Shown here: piece after piece, positions 1 through 61,470 of the stretch
How the letters are laid out: each line of letters begins with the position of its first letter
Position numbering within the stretch: the first letter of the stretch is position 1
From: Hyperoplus lanceolatus
Lineage: Eukaryota; Chordata; Actinopteri; Uranoscopiformes; Ammodytidae
DNA length: 64,000 nucleotides
Direction of reading: 5' to 3'
Assembly: GCA_026929865.2 (NCBI GenBank)
Contig: CM049408.1
Span: forward strand, 1,984,001 to 2,048,000
Program-made: the position numbers and the translations under genes
Notes under the pieces: model-generated
Database searches by the model: none
Told to the model about the DNA's origin: nothing
Seen by the model: the letters and a program-made list of their open reading frames with translations, nothing else

Positions 1-573
1 TGTAGTTTCACGCTAGTGACTCACGTCAGCAATACTCGCCGTCGCGCAATGATGTCGGTTAGGAAAAGTGGAGTCGAATTTATTTGAAACAGCGCTGTCC
101 TTTCCTATGTTCGATAGGAAGCACCTTTCATCTCTCCTTAACCCCGATGACGTTTAGGGGTTAAGGTATAGGAAAGGAGGCTTATAGGTTAGGAGATTGG
201 ACTTTTCGGATGGGCCCCTGTTGTCTGGGTCCATTTAGGGCTTGGGCGTATGATCGAGGTTTAATCACCAGCCCTGTTATGATCACATTACGGGGGGACA
301 GGGGACCGAACCACCGACCCTGTAGTTGAGGGTCGACCGCCTTACCCACTTCACCACAGCCGCCACAGTAATTTTCTTTGAGCATAACAATGCCTTTGTG
401 TGTTCCATTTAGGTGTGGACACACAGGGGCAGACATGGCCGTTGATAGCCTAGAAGGGAACAAAAGAAAGCATCATTGATCATGAACATTAATTGATAAT
501 ACACCTGTAGGTCTTCTTCTGTCCAGTTGTCATATCCACACACATCGTCTTTCCTTCTCTGTCCCTCCCTTAG
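1..573 (+). other. gabra2 intron 3 (3' part)
   Basis: The sequence ends in a pyrimidine-rich tract and TAG acceptor at 571-573. It contains a tRNA-derived SINE head (listed separately). No exon is seen; the upstream 68-nt exon must lie outside the window. Confidence 0.85.
291..369 (-). repeat. tRNA-derived SINE head
   Basis: Read on the minus strand this carries an A-box-like stretch (TGGTGAAGTGGGTAAGG) and a B box (GGTTCGGTCCC) in tRNA-like spacing. The head of the fuller SINE at 54201-54517 is closely similar (TGGCGAAGTGGGTAGGG, GGTTCGATCCC). It is probably a fish tRNA-derived SINE; its tail was not resolved. Confidence 0.65.
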
Positions 574-35544
<34,971 letters not shown>

Positions 35545-35870
35545 ACTGGAAGGACCAACACACATGGCAAAGTCAGGGTGTATAATAAATCTGTTAGTCG
35601 TCTGTATACTGTATGCGTCAATCAGACAGCTGTATGGGGAATTCCCTTCTATTTTTATTTCTGAGCTTTCAGTTTTGAATTTATGGGCATCAAAAGCGGG
35701 TTAGAATAAAGTTTAGAGCGTGTTTCTTACAGAAGTAAAGCCAGGTATCTTTATCAAATTATAATCAAAACCAGGATACTTTTAGTTTGAGATTTTTTAA
35801 ACGATAAAGATAAAAAGCAAAACCTCAGTGCTGATTGATGTGCAGTTCCTTGAGGAATTAAAAATAAACA
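35545..35870 (+). other. gabra2: gabra2 3' UTR with candidate poly(A) signals
   Basis: AATAAA occurs at 35584-35589, 35705-35710 and 35863-35868. Which is used cannot be told from sequence. Confidence 0.5.
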
Positions 35871-36262
35871 TCAGTAATGACAAACAAATAAGAGAGCACG
35901 CTCTGTGTTTGTTATTCGATAAGAGTAGCATTTCAATCTGACATCTTAGGCATTGTCAAATCCCCATCACCAAGAAGATTAAGAATCAGGTTTATTGCAA
36001 GTAGATTTTCACTAACAAAGAACTTGCCTTTGTACTTTGGTTTCCGGGAAAGTATAATGGCGTGGGATGGGAAGTGTTGGAATACCAATGTCCATACCAA
36101 TGACTATTCATCACTCAGGTAGTTGTTATCTGCATGATTGTGGGTCAATCTACTTTCATACTGGACAGAGAGCTGGAAAACCCTGACTAATAATACCTCC
36201 ACATTCCCTATTCCCCACTGCCATTCTCCATCAGTCCACCAGTTGCCCTCTGACTGGAGCTA

Positions 36263-36441
36263 CCCTGCGTTCCAAATCACATAATCTTTCTTTTTACTAC
36301 ACTACATACGAAAGTACAGAAGAGGTCTGGGCCACAGGAGAGAAAAAAGTCAGATAAGGAAGATTTTTTTTTCATTATTACATCCTTAATATTTTTCTGG
36401 CATACTAAATAGTAGGGAAGAATGGGGATTGGAACGCAGGG
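36263..36441. mobile_element. 179-bp MITE
   Basis: Inverted ends CCCTGCGTTCCAAATC and GATTGGAACGCAGGG with CTA on both sides (36260-36262, 36442-36444). A partial relative is at about 6035-6120. Confidence 0.75.
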
Positions 36442-37289
36442 CTAGTTTCCCCATCAGCAGACTGCCCAACCTGCCTGCACACCTGTTACACACACTTCCC
36501 TCATTGACACAAACACTGCACTTCTGCTTCCAAGCCTCCACATCCTGTAGCTGACTCTGACCAGTAGCGGACTGCCTGTATTTTTCCTAGCAGTACTTGA
36601 TTGTACGACGTGTAATGCATTTGAGTCCTATCACACAGCTGTGACAGGAACCAAAGTTGAACTGTTTCAGAATCAGAAATACTTCATCGATCCCCAGGGG
36701 GAAATTCAGTTGGTTACAGTTGCTCCAGTTTAGGATAGAAACACATGTAGTCAAATAGATAGAGTTTAAAGAATGTGTGCTTGAAGCCAAAAGTTATAGC
36801 CGACAATACAACATCTCACAATATAATATAAGAATATGAAGATAAATAAGTATGAACATTATACCACAATATGAATAACTAGAGTATATGAGACAATGTT
36901 ATATGTGAAAATATCGACAGTGTGAAATAACTAGAGAATATATTTTATGTGTTTGTTTCAGGACAATGCACATTAATCAACATGTACAGCAGTACACGTA
37001 ACAATGTCAGATTGTAGCCCGGGGGCTTATTTCCATCTGTAGTCCATTAGACAGGTTGATTTTACAATAAAAATGACTGAGATATATATAGAAACATTTG
37101 CTTTATACAAATATGGAGAAACAGAAAGAAAGAAAAGTAAAACTGGATCATTCATTAGTAGGATTAGTAGGTTAAACAAACACACAATTAATACACAACT
37201 AATAAGGTACAGCATACATTTAGAAGTGGTTATAAGATAAGCTTCATATTAGCAGGAAAGCAGGTACTGCTCATAGCGTGTGCAATACC

Positions 37290-37740
37290 ATCCCCATGGT
37301 GAATCATAGTGCTGGCAGCAGTCACTACAGGGTCAAGGGATAGAGAGATTCTCAATGGAAAGCTGGTGAAGAGAGCTCAGGGCTGTGACCTTAAACAGCC
37401 AAGATACCACAGGAGTGATTTAGAGACATCTCTGTCAATGTCCTTGAGAGTATCCCAATGTCTCCAACTAGAGCCAGTCTTGCCATTGAACCTCCCTGGA
37501 GAGACTAGAGTCCATGTTCAGAGAAGAAATATCTCACAAATCCGTTTGTGCAAAGCTTGTCATGTCATAGCCAAGAAAACTCAAAGTTGCAATCCCTACC
37601 GAAGGTGCTGAGTTAAGAGGTCAGGGGGATACTTCATTTTTTTTTTGTTATTAGATTTACAAAGCTTTCTAACATCCTGTTTTTGCTTTGTCATTATGGG
37701 GTATTGAGTGTTGTTAGGTAACAGAAATAGATACAGGTAG
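37290..37740 (+). pseudogene. Tc1-like transposase relic
   Basis: Matches the 3' part of fish Tc1 transposase DNA in order: catagtgctggcagcagtc, aatgtccttgag, ctggagagac, gcaaagcttgtcatgtcatagcc, aagaaaactcaaagttgcaa and ctttgtcattatggggtattgagt. Frameshifted; no usable frame remains. Confidence 0.7.
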
Positions 37741-39305
37741 AGTCAGTGATTCTGGAGAACGCTTGTTGTCAAAATAACTTTTTGTCAAAATCAGTGAATT
37801 TCTCCTTGTGATCCGCTGTGTGTGCTCTAAAAAACATTTGAAGTGTCAATACACCGCCTAGTCTCTGTACACAGGCATGTTACTAGCTATGGAGGCACTC
37901 CATACAGAACATGGCATTCTGTCTCTGAAACACTCAGTTAAGTGGAGTTTGTGTCTTGTGTTTCAACTGGGATTTGTTTAGTTCTGTTTATTCAAGCACA
38001 CCCTATGAACATCACTCCTCACCACCCACCGCTGTACTCACCGTTTTCATGCTTTCTCATTCAAAGTGGATATTGATGTTGCGCCTCTTGTCAGAGGATT
38101 GACTGGGGATATTTTAATGTAATACACACATTCACAAATTCTATATTTACAAGTACAGTTATGTATCAGTTTATGTATCATTAGGTCACATAAGTCATTT
38201 ACGTATCTTGTTTGGTTATTTATTTGTTGTTGTCCTTGTGAAAGCTATTCCAATGTATTTTTGAATAAACTACACTCAATCAGATGAGTATTCGCTTCTT
38301 GATTGACTTTGATTACAGATGAATCTTGGGTCTGAAGCTTGGGTCAAGCTACAGTGGACCACAATCCAAAAATAACAATTCTGAAACCATTACATTCAAT
38401 GGAAATGTAATAGGCCTATCTTTGTTTTCTTTGATCTTAAAGACCTACTTCACCTGTGGAAATATGAAGGTCTATTGAACTCTGAGATCCTATGTAGTAT
38501 ACAGTAAATGTGCAAACTTTTTAGAAATCGGTTCATCCTAGCCTGAGAAAAGGCAGAAAGAGTGTTTTATGGTCTCGCTGTCTAACCCTAGATTTTCTCC
38601 TGCATGGTAAAATGTAGGGTAAAGATTAACAGGACAGCTGGGCCAAGGGAAGAAAAACCAAATTAATTATATTATAATAGCGATTTAAGAACGATAGAAC
38701 GCCGGCTCCATATGGGCTCCATATACTGTATACACATGACATTAATTATTGATGCCAAACCCGTAAACGTAATGAGAGGAGCAAACCAAAAATAAAATAG
38801 CGAGTGCACACACCGTAGATATTCTTAGAAGGTTACCAGGAGAGACGCCTCTGCATCTCCACAGATCCTCATTTTGTCTGATCAACTGATCAGCAGGAAA
38901 CCATTTAACATCGAACAACAACAACAACAGCATCTGTGTTTTCAGAGTGATGTTTATCTTTGACTAATGTCAATTCAAACGGATACATTTACAACAAAAA
39001 TGACAACACGCGCTATACAGTGCTCAGCATAAATGAGTTCATGTTATAAAATAAACAGATGTTATATTAAACTGGGTCTTGTCTACATTTTGGAAACTAT
39101 TTTGTGTTCATTGAGATAATGTTTAAAATGTTACTTTTCAAAGGGGGTGTACTCTATGCTAAGTAGCACTGTATATTAAGGTTTGCATATCCCTATAATG
39201 AATATAACAGCAAGTGTAGAAGATCTCCTGCAGAAGGAATCTAGGATATTGTTGAGCCCAACCTCAAAAGACGAGGCATACTATGGACCAACTGTGTAAG
39301 CTTTG

Positions 39306-39340
<35 letters not shown>

Positions 39341-40507
39341 CGTGTGTGTGTGTGTGAGCGTGGTTTGACGCAATATTGACTGGAAGTAAGTCTAATAATT
39401 ACATGTAAATTGTTTCAGCAAGATAATGTGCCAAACACTAGGTACATATAGGCCTACAGTAGTTTACCATGTCATTAAATCTCCTTAACCTTTGACACAA
39501 CACCAGTCCCAAAACTGCATTTATAAAATGACACCAGCAACAAGAATGAGACGTATATCTATGAATGTGTTGCCCCAGTGTACGCTTGAAACACATCTAC
39601 CTCATGGGATTTCAATCATGTGATCATTATTCAGCCAATGATAGAAGACTGCTCATGCTTCTGACTCTATAACCATAGTTTATTTCCAAATACCACACCA
39701 GCATTATTTCAAGTCACTTCCAGGATCTACTTATCAATCAGTGAGAATTAACAGAATCATGTCAACATAGTTACAAAACTTTAGCATGGATTACGGCCTC
39801 TGCACACATCCTGCGTCTACCTCTGGAGCGCGTCGCCTTACCTTACTGCTGCGTCTCTCTGACTTTTCTCGGACACACATGGAACGTCTCAGCAGCAGCT
39901 GCTGCTGCAGCGCTGCTTCTAAAAGCCCTGTCTTTCTACATAGAGTTTTCATATATTGAGTTTTCATATATATTTATATATATTGAGTCTAACGGCCTCT
40001 GCACACATTCTACCTCTACTGCACGTCTAACTCGCGTCTGCGTCTGACTTTTTGTCACTGACCGTGTAATCAACCTAGAGCGGGCACACATCCAACCTCA
40101 GACGCACTGCTGATGCGCATCAGAGGCACGTCTGCAGCGACGCTCCCCTTTACCTCAGGAGGCTCGCCTATTTTTTTCTGAGAGCCGCGCGTCTCTCTCA
40201 GGTCTCTCTGCTTTAACTGATAGAGAAGTACTCTGCTGAGAGTCATATTGACTTCATACCGGCAGCTTTCGCTGTAGTTTGAAGGTTTGTAGGTGAAACT
40301 ACAGCAAAAGCTGCCGGTATGAAGTCAATATGACTCTCAGCAGAGTATTTCTCTATCAGTTAAAGCAGAGAGACCCGCGGCTGTCAGAAAAAAATAGGCG
40401 AGCCTCCTGAGGTAAAGGGGAGTGTCGCTGCAGACATGCCTCCGACGCGCATCAGCAGTGTGTCTGAGGTGGGATGTGTGCCCGCTCTAGGTTGATTACA
40501 CGGTCAG

Positions 40508-42867
40508 CAGGGCCGGCGGCAGCCAGGGGCCAAATGTGGGCTGTGCCCACCCAATCAAAAAAAAAATATATATATATATTTTTTTTAGGTGGAAGTCCAG
40601 ACCCACTATCGGACGGACCTGTTCATTCGCTGTCCAATAAAATGTCAAATCGAATTCAGACAATTGATTAATACTAAAGAATATACCATTACCATGCATC
40701 GCTTCTAGTTGTATTATTGGGTGGGCAGGATAGCCTGCCTCCAAGTTACCCACCCGCTTATAGTGGTCACTCGTCAGCAGAGCCGGCCCGAGGCATAAGC
40801 GAAATGAGCGGTTGCTTAGGGTCCCGACTGCCAGAGGGGCCCCCCCAATTTTTCTTAGTTTTTTTTTTAGTTTGTGTGTTTGATATCAACATCATATTAT
40901 ATAAATGTAAATTATCATACAATAAAAGGAATACAATGTTTTGGTAGATAGTTGATAATTGAATCAGTTCATCTGGGAGGTAATACAAGGTTAACTGATC
41001 ACGTCAAATTCAAGTCCATGGCATGCACAGTGTGTATTGAGTTTATTTAAAAATATTTGAAAATGGCCTATTACAGCCTATTTCAGCCTCGTCTGTGGAA
41101 AAAAAGATAACTGGACAACAGAGTTCTTCTGCTTCGTTTCTCTCACTGCATTTAAATGAATTCATTATATTACAGAAAAATATGTCCCGTAAAAGAAAAA
41201 GAGCACCAAGCCCAACCCAGAGGACCCAAATTTATATTTCTATGGAAAATCCATGTGTCTTTCTTCAATAGCTTCTAATTCATCCGACCCAGTGTCTCCA
41301 AATTATTTGTTCACACAAAATTCCTCAGATTGAGCCTCTTAATTTTCCTCTCAAAGTGCACCAGATTTATGCATTTCACTTTAAAAAGGTAAAAAAAAAT
41401 CTCCCGAGGGGGCATACCCCCGGACCCTCCTAGCAGGGTCGTGACCTCGGCTGGCTACTACTTTCACCCAGCTGGACATCGGAGGCAAAGGTGGAAAGAC
41501 TATATACAGTATCTATATAGTGTGTATAGTAGGGGAGAACGGGGTAAGGACTTTTTACTTTAGTGAGAATTGCTTATCACCTAAACATCTTTCAATAGTC
41601 ATTCCTATATTAAATTGAAGCTTAAGGTGTTGGCTTGAAATGTGTACCCCTCACTTTTTCTATCGTATTGTAATAAAGAAGAAATTAATCATCAAAGACA
41701 CCCTTACACATTGTGACAACCAACACCATCAAGGGGTCGGTTGTCAAACACTATGGGGTTGTTTGTCACAATGTAATCTTAATGGGAATAATCTTAAAAA
41801 GAAGGTAAGAAAGTAGAAATAAATTTGAAAGTTTAATTGCATTGTCAAGTTGACAAATAGGCCTACATAACGTATGTAGGCCTATGTAGCCTTGGCAGCT
41901 GGTCTTGTTTGGGATGCACTGGGTTGTTTTGATTTTGTTGCCCTTTTTTCTTTTGCTTGCTAGCTGCCTTTTCCTGCTCTATTCTTTCCTTCTCTGGGGT
42001 GTCAGTGAGGATGCAGCTTGACAATTTCTTTCATTATTGGGTTCATTTTCTGGCTGCAGCATTGAGATAACATGTGACAACCAACCCCCCAAAAAATTTG
42101 ACGACCAACCCCAACTTGAATTTCTTGCTAGCATCAAGGCCAAGAACCATCTGACAACTAATTAGCTTGCTAACCACAATCTAAACTATAGTTTACCCTT
42201 CACACTTTGTATGGGTAACAAGTGTTTTGTTATAAACCCATTGTGTAAAAGCCTAGAAGAAAAATACTGAGGAGCTAAATATTTTCAATTTGACATGAAA
42301 AACACAAACAGTCCTCTCACCTCAAATGCAGCAGTCTAACTCCAAGGAAGACTATGTAGGTGACCTCTGATCCCAGTTATGGATATTTACATATCAAAAT
42401 TTCACAGACAGCGCCTTCTGGTTCCGAGATATAACAATTGTGACAACCAACCCGTGTGACAAATTACCCCGTTCTCCCCTATATAGCTCTGGACTACCAC
42501 CATCCAGGTTGCCCAGTCCCAAAGCTTTCTCTTCAATCAGCTCAGGCTGCCTACAGCTAATACTGCGATTAAAAAAATATATACATTATGTTGTATAATG
42601 TATATTATATGTTATTCATAAACATTTGGAAAAAAAAACATGCAAGAATCAAATCTCCCACAGAGCAACACTCAAAGTTTATTTGCAAATTGTGTTCTAC
42701 ACAATTCACAGTAAATGTGCCAAAAATCAGACGCAGATATCTTACAAGGGCAAAAAAATCTGGCTCGCGCGCTCTGCGCGCGCTCGCATCTTCGGTCTCT
42801 CTGCCCAGTGTGCCCACCTAAAATTTCTACAGGCCCACCCTAATCTAACTGTCTAGAACCGGGCCTG
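40508..42867. mobile_element. hAT-type insertion in the palindrome arm, 2360 bp
   Basis: Flanked by the perfect 8-bp duplication ACGGTCAG (40500-40507 and 42868-42875). Ends CAGGGCCGG and CCGGGCCTG; the right end (inverse CAGGCCCGGTTCTA) matches the 12115-13720 element. It includes a second hAT-like end at about 40775 and a TA-flanked element at 41532-42479. Confidence 0.8.
41532..42479. mobile_element. 948-bp TA-flanked inverted-repeat element
   Basis: Perfect 16-bp ends GGGGAGAACGGGGTAA / TTACCCCGTTCTCCCC with TA duplications (41530-41531, 42480-42481). The interior repeats gacaaccaacccc motifs. It is Tc1/mariner-like in target site; there is no transposase. Confidence 0.85.
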
Positions 42868-42947
42868 ACGGTCAGTGACAAAAAGTCAGACGCAGACGCG
42901 AGGTAGACACGCAGTAGAGGTGGGATGTGTGTGGAGGCCGTCAGTCA

Positions 42948-45195
42948 CATTTTTTAGATTCCTTTAGATTCAACTTCATTGTTATTACACAAAGTACAAG
43001 AAAAGGAGACATCACAATGCAGTTCAACGTCTCATCAGGAGTGCAAGATGCAGTCAAGTGCAAGTAATGCACAGTGGGTCATTTAGCGTGCCTGCTGTGT
43101 GTGTGTGTGTGTGTGTGTGCGTGTGTGTGTGTACTATTGAAGGAAAAAGGATGGGTTCTATCCTCTATGGATTATAAATACTGTATTTCCAACCCAACAG
43201 AGCTACTGTGCATGCACTGGACTAATTAAAGTGAAGAACACACTGTTATTACTTATCTTTACACTTTGCTGTTGCTGGAGTTGAAATCTTACACTATGCA
43301 GCCTTGAAGCCCTATAGAAAGGTGTCCAGAAAAGCCTTAATACTCACACACAGATACACATGTCAGCAGACTATGAGCCATTCAAATCCTATACAAGTGT
43401 TTAAATCCACAACAGTGCTGAGAGTGGAGTCCTGCTGATTGCTGTGTGTTGCTGACAGAGTTCTGCTCCACAACACTTCAGCACATTTCCCTCTGCTGTC
43501 TGCATTGGTCCACCTGCATTTCATCTCTACTGCTGGCTAGCCTTTCAACCTGCCCACTCACTCACTCTCAAACTCAAATCCTTCCATGTATGCACACAAC
43601 TATGAGAAAACAAAAATAAACCCACATTATGATCGGGTGTGAGACGGTTTTTCTATACTGCATGGTGTTATAAGGTCTCAAAGGTGCTGTATAATATGTA
43701 GGCAAGCTAATACTGTGCAGTAAACAGACTGTCGCTTCTTTTAAATGGGGAGTGAAATACATTGTCAGACAAATTAAGTGACAGTTTCCATTGTAGAGCC
43801 TGGTTGATTTATTACCAGATCCATGTTCCTCAAGTGATCACAGTTTAAATTATTATATTATTTCTATATTCATGTAAGGCTATTTAAGGAGGTTCGTCTG
43901 TGAATTTGGGATCACACAAGTGAACAGTAATGATAATGCAGCTCAAAAATTACATTTCAACCTGACAGAAATCTGTTCAGTGGCACAGATGTTAAAAAAC
44001 TCCTATTAATAAAATAAATTATATACATACAATAGGTTTATTAATCTGAATGTAAAGCATGTTCACGATGTGTAAGGTGGCCGCCTATATGAATAACACA
44101 AGGGCTGAGAACAAGGCTACTGATCAGATAAATGATCGATCAAATGTAAAATCATCAGGAAATGATAAAAACATCCCGATGGAGATTTCTATGGAGTGAT
44201 TTTGCTTCAAACTGTACAGGGACGCGTTGTGACAGTGACTCTTTCTTCAGTCGGAGCTGCAGCGTAAAGTGAAAACAAACTCAGGGTAGGTCTAACCACC
44301 TATCCAGCAGGTTAGACCCACGGCGTATGTTGCCGCAGTAACTGACCCTCGGTTGCGCTGAACCTGCTTCTTGAAACGGAAAACCCAGAGTTTCCACTAA
44401 CTCAGAGCGAACAAACTCTGAGTTGCCTCAAAACCAGCTTCTTGAACCCCCCTCCCCATCCCACCCCTCCCCCTGGTGGCAGGAGCTGTCAGGAAGATAG
44501 CATGTCTGCCAGCTCTCACTCCAGGACTCCCCCGCCTTCCTGCCCCTGCCTGCCTGCCCTTGCCTGCCCTTGCCTGTCCTCCGGGATTTCCCCTTTGCCC
44601 ACCTGTTGCTTGCCAATTCCACGCCTGATCTCTGTCCAGACCCCAGTTGAAAATAAACCATCTTAAAACCAGTACTGTCTCTGCACCTGTGTCCTCCCAG
44701 CCCGGACGTATACAATGCTAGTGTAAATGAATTAAAGTATTGTTGAAAGGACTTGACCATTTGAGGTTACACATGATAATATTCTGAGCACAATTACTGG
44801 CATCATTTCACAGTGCTGGATAAGCTTAACCAAATACACTGTGATTCTGTGTGCTCTATCAATATACGTGCAAATGCTACAGAGTAGAAGCTTTGATAAA
44901 AAGATAAAAGCAAGTGGGATTTCTTCAGATTAGTTTCTTTCATATCGTATTCGTTATGCTATTTAGTTGATACAGTTGCTAAGCAACAACATTAATATTT
45001 TCCCTACAGGAGGTACAGGTTTGTTTAAAACAGGATGACTTGGTGATGATCAGACCACAGATGTGGTTGTTCTCAGGTTCCAGGTTGAAATTAGAAGCAA
45101 ACACAAATTCAGAAGAATTTTACAAGTCCCATTCATATTTACCTCCATCAAAGACAGGTTTATTTTATGAATGTCAAACTATAATTATTTAATCG
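42948..45195. other. Intergenic DNA with simple repeats
   Basis: A dispersed fish repeat at 42963-43080 (attcaacttcattgttattacac), (GT)n at about 43097-43131 and an inverted-repeat relic at about 44275-44440. No gene or promoter seen. Confidence 0.5.
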
Positions 45196-45198
45196 CTT

Positions 45199-45515
45199 AA
45201 AGGTGAGGTAAGCGATTATTTATGTTAATATAAGTGTTCAATAGCTCTTTATTCACACAGTGATCACGTATATAGTGTGCGCATTTCATAAAGCCGATCT
45301 CTCAGTCACCCGCTCTGCATGTAATCGGCAAATACACCTTAATAAGTAGTGATCCCACTACTGATAACCAATCAGAAGAGAGAACGCTATAAACCGGCAC
45401 CCGTCTCACTGCCGGTGCACGTGCAGAGCAACAGATGGGTGAATGTGTATGCGCCTACAATGGCGGAGCAGATAAAATCCTTCCCAATGTCGGTTTTGAT
45501 GGTTTATATAATAGT
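45199..45515 (+). mobile_element. TTAA-flanked repeat, left member of an inverted pair
   Basis: Begins TTAAAGGTGAGGTAAGCGATT. It is inverted relative to 49860-50156, sharing caatggcggagcag, ccggtgcacgtgcagagcaac and aaccaatcagaag stretches. Confidence 0.75.
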
Positions 45516-45519
45516 CTAG

Positions 45520-46475
45520 GTCCTGGTTAAGATTTGTAGCGGAGAATATCTCAACTGGTATAGACTAATATGACCCCAGTGAACAACGTGGGATGTGACA
45601 AAATCTCTATCCGGGGCGAAAGTCCTGAAAATGACCACAACAGGTTATACTAGTATCACACTACATGGTGAATGGGACTTTTTTTTCCCTTTATAGATAC
45701 CCTCATACATTTCTACAAGATTAATCTTCATAGTAAGAGAAATACTTTTTGTATTACACTTTGTCTAAAAAATGTAATAAAATATGAAAATGAGGCAATA
45801 TCTCATTAAATATGCGTACATATAAACCCTTGAAGTTCCAGATTTTCTGATGGATCACAATGTTCACAATGACAATGATTATAAGGTCATAGACGAGTGT
45901 AAACATTCTGATTTGATATATAATGAAAATGGCAAAAAAACAGTCAACCTATTACGTACTGTATGAACGCATGTTGAATGAGATATTGCCTCATTTGCAT
46001 ATTTTATTAAATGCTTTAGACTAAGTGTAATAAAAAAGTATTTCTCATAATATGAAGATTAATCAGGTAAAGTACTGTATGAGGATATCTATAAAGGAAA
46101 AAAGTCCCATTCACCATGTAGTGTGATACTAGTGTAACCTGTTGTGCATTTTCAGAACTTTCGTCCGGGTAGAGATTGGCACACATCCCATGTTGTTCAC
46201 TGGGGTCATATAAGTCTATAACAGTTGAGATAATCTTCGCTAAATGAAGCGCATACAAATCGTATCCCGGACCTCTACTAGGGTTTATAGGCTATGCATA
46301 TTTAATGAGATATTTCTTCATTTGCATATTTTATTAACTGTTTTAGACAAAGTGTAATACAAAAAGTATTTCTCTTAATATGAAGATTCATCTGGTTAAA
46401 AAGTATGAGGATATCTATAAAGGGAAAAAAAGTCCAATTCACCACGTAGTGTGATACTAGTGTAACCTGTTGTGG
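45520..46475. repeat. Inverted and direct repeats of a long-TIR element
   Basis: The arm 45530-45815 is inverted at 45970-46260, and a further copy of the arm occurs at 46290-46475. Shared blocks include gtgtgatactagtgtaacctg and cattaaatatgcgtacatat-like AT stretches. Confidence 0.7.
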
Positions 46476-46900
46476 TAAGACATGTTATGAAAGCAAAAAA
46501 GACTATTATGATATAATGAATAAGGTTTTTCTTCCCTCAATCTTACCTTGGCCCAGCTGACCTGTAAATCCTAACCCTACATTGATGGTAAAATGTATGG
46601 TTAGACAGTGAGACCATAAAACACTCTTTCTGCCTTTTCTCAGGCTGAACCGATCCTAGGATCTCAGAGTTCAGTACACCTTCATATTTCCACTGGTGAA
46701 GTAGTTATTTAAGCATAAGGTGCTGAATGCAATCTCCAACTGCTCAAGCCGCTCAGTGGTCACAGCACACTGATGTGGCTATGATGGATTACGCATTGGC
46801 TGCTTAGAATGTCAAGCACGTTTCTTCTGCGAGGAACGCCTAACCCTTCCGTGTATACAAAAAAACATAGCTGTAAAAATGCTAATATTCATCTACCGTC
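46476..46900. repeat. Repeat related to 38420-38660, upstream of gabrg1
   Basis: The segment 46520-46710 is an inverted match to 38420-38660 (gggccaagg, gtgttttatggtctc, aggcagaaagag, tatgaaggt). No core promoter motif was identified. Confidence 0.5.
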
Positions 46901-47242
46901 ATCCAGCAGTCAGTGAGTCAGTGAGTCAGTGTGTAGCCTGTTTCAGCGAGCAGACGTGTGTGTGTGTGTGTGTCAGAGCCGCAGCCTAGTTAGCGAGCAC
47001 TGCGGATGGACTAGAGCAGCAGAGTCAGCTCGCTCACTCTGGTCGCATCCTCCCCCCTACACACGCGCCATGGACACGGCATCTCTCACAGCCTTTCGCT
47101 GCTACGTTTAAGAACTCTTCTTTGGCTGCTTCATATCACGCTACCTGACCCAAAGCTCCCTTCTAACCCGCCTAGCCGAGGTGGACACCGTTCATTCAAG
47201 TCGTTTTTTTCTCCAACTGCTGCGGAGAAGAAGAAGAAGAAA
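46900..47242 (+). promoter_or_regulatory. gabrg1: gabrg1 5' UTR / promoter-proximal region
   Basis: GC-richer than its surroundings, with a gtcagtgagtcagtgagtcagtgtg triplication (about 46912-46935), a short (TG)n at about 46958-46972 and a GAAGAAGAAGAA run just before the start codon. No TATA box is evident. The transcription start cannot be fixed. A uORF sits at 47070-47111. Confidence 0.5.
47070..47111 (+). CDS. Upstream ORF (13 codons) in the gabrg1 leader
   Basis: ATG in a strong initiation context (gcgccATGg) encodes MDTASLTAFRCYV then TAA, ending 131 nt before the gabrg1 ATG. If the leader includes it, it would likely limit initiation at the main start, whose context (gaaaATGa) is weaker at +4. 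Whether it is transcribed is inferred. Confidence 0.4.
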   Translation: MDTASLTAFRCYV

Positions 47243-61098
<13,856 letters not shown>

Positions 61099-61470
61099 AA
61101 AGCCAGCACCTGCAAAAGAGACGACTGGAGTTTAACATTTGCAAGCATTTCACAGAAGCAAGAGCTGCTCTTGTAGCAAAAAAAGGTAGCTACTCTGCAA
61201 ACATGTATGGCAAAATAAGAAGCTAAATTAAAAGTAAAGACACATTCTGAATGGCAGTGCCTTTTTCCCCCATAGTAGTGATGATGAATGATGTCGGTCC
61301 AGTTTGGATATTAGTTGTCCCCAGTGGATAGTCTTATTGATTACAGTAACCCTCCAACAATAAATCCAGCTCCAAATAAAACGGAACTCTTGAGGCTTCG
61401 AAATGAATGAATTTTTTGGTGGAATATTCATGGTTAACCCTTGAAATTCCCTTCTGGTACACAATAAAAA
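61099..61470 (+). other. gabrg1: gabrg1 3' UTR with candidate poly(A) signals
   Basis: AATAAA at 61359-61364, 61375-61380 and 61463-61468. The used site is unknown. Confidence 0.5.

Larger units (their letters stand above)
35871..39990. other. Intergenic DNA, gabra2 to palindrome
   Basis: Contains fish dispersed repeats (35980-36045; 36665-36735), the MITE at 36263-36441, a Tc1 relic (37290-37740), a TTAA-MITE fragment (about 37738-37815), a repeat inverted relative to 46520-46710 (38420-38660) and (TG)n at about 39308-39356. No gene seen. Confidence 0.6.
39992..42947. repeat. Large palindrome (long-TIR element) interrupted by a hAT
   Basis: The left arm 39992-40280 is near-identically inverted in 40297-40507 plus 42876-42947, with a 16-nt centre (40281-40296). 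The arms carry a ctgccggtatgaagtcaata block and outer ends acggcctctgcaca / tgtgtggaggccgt. A related outer sequence starts at 39793. The right arm is split by 40508-42867. Confidence 0.85.
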
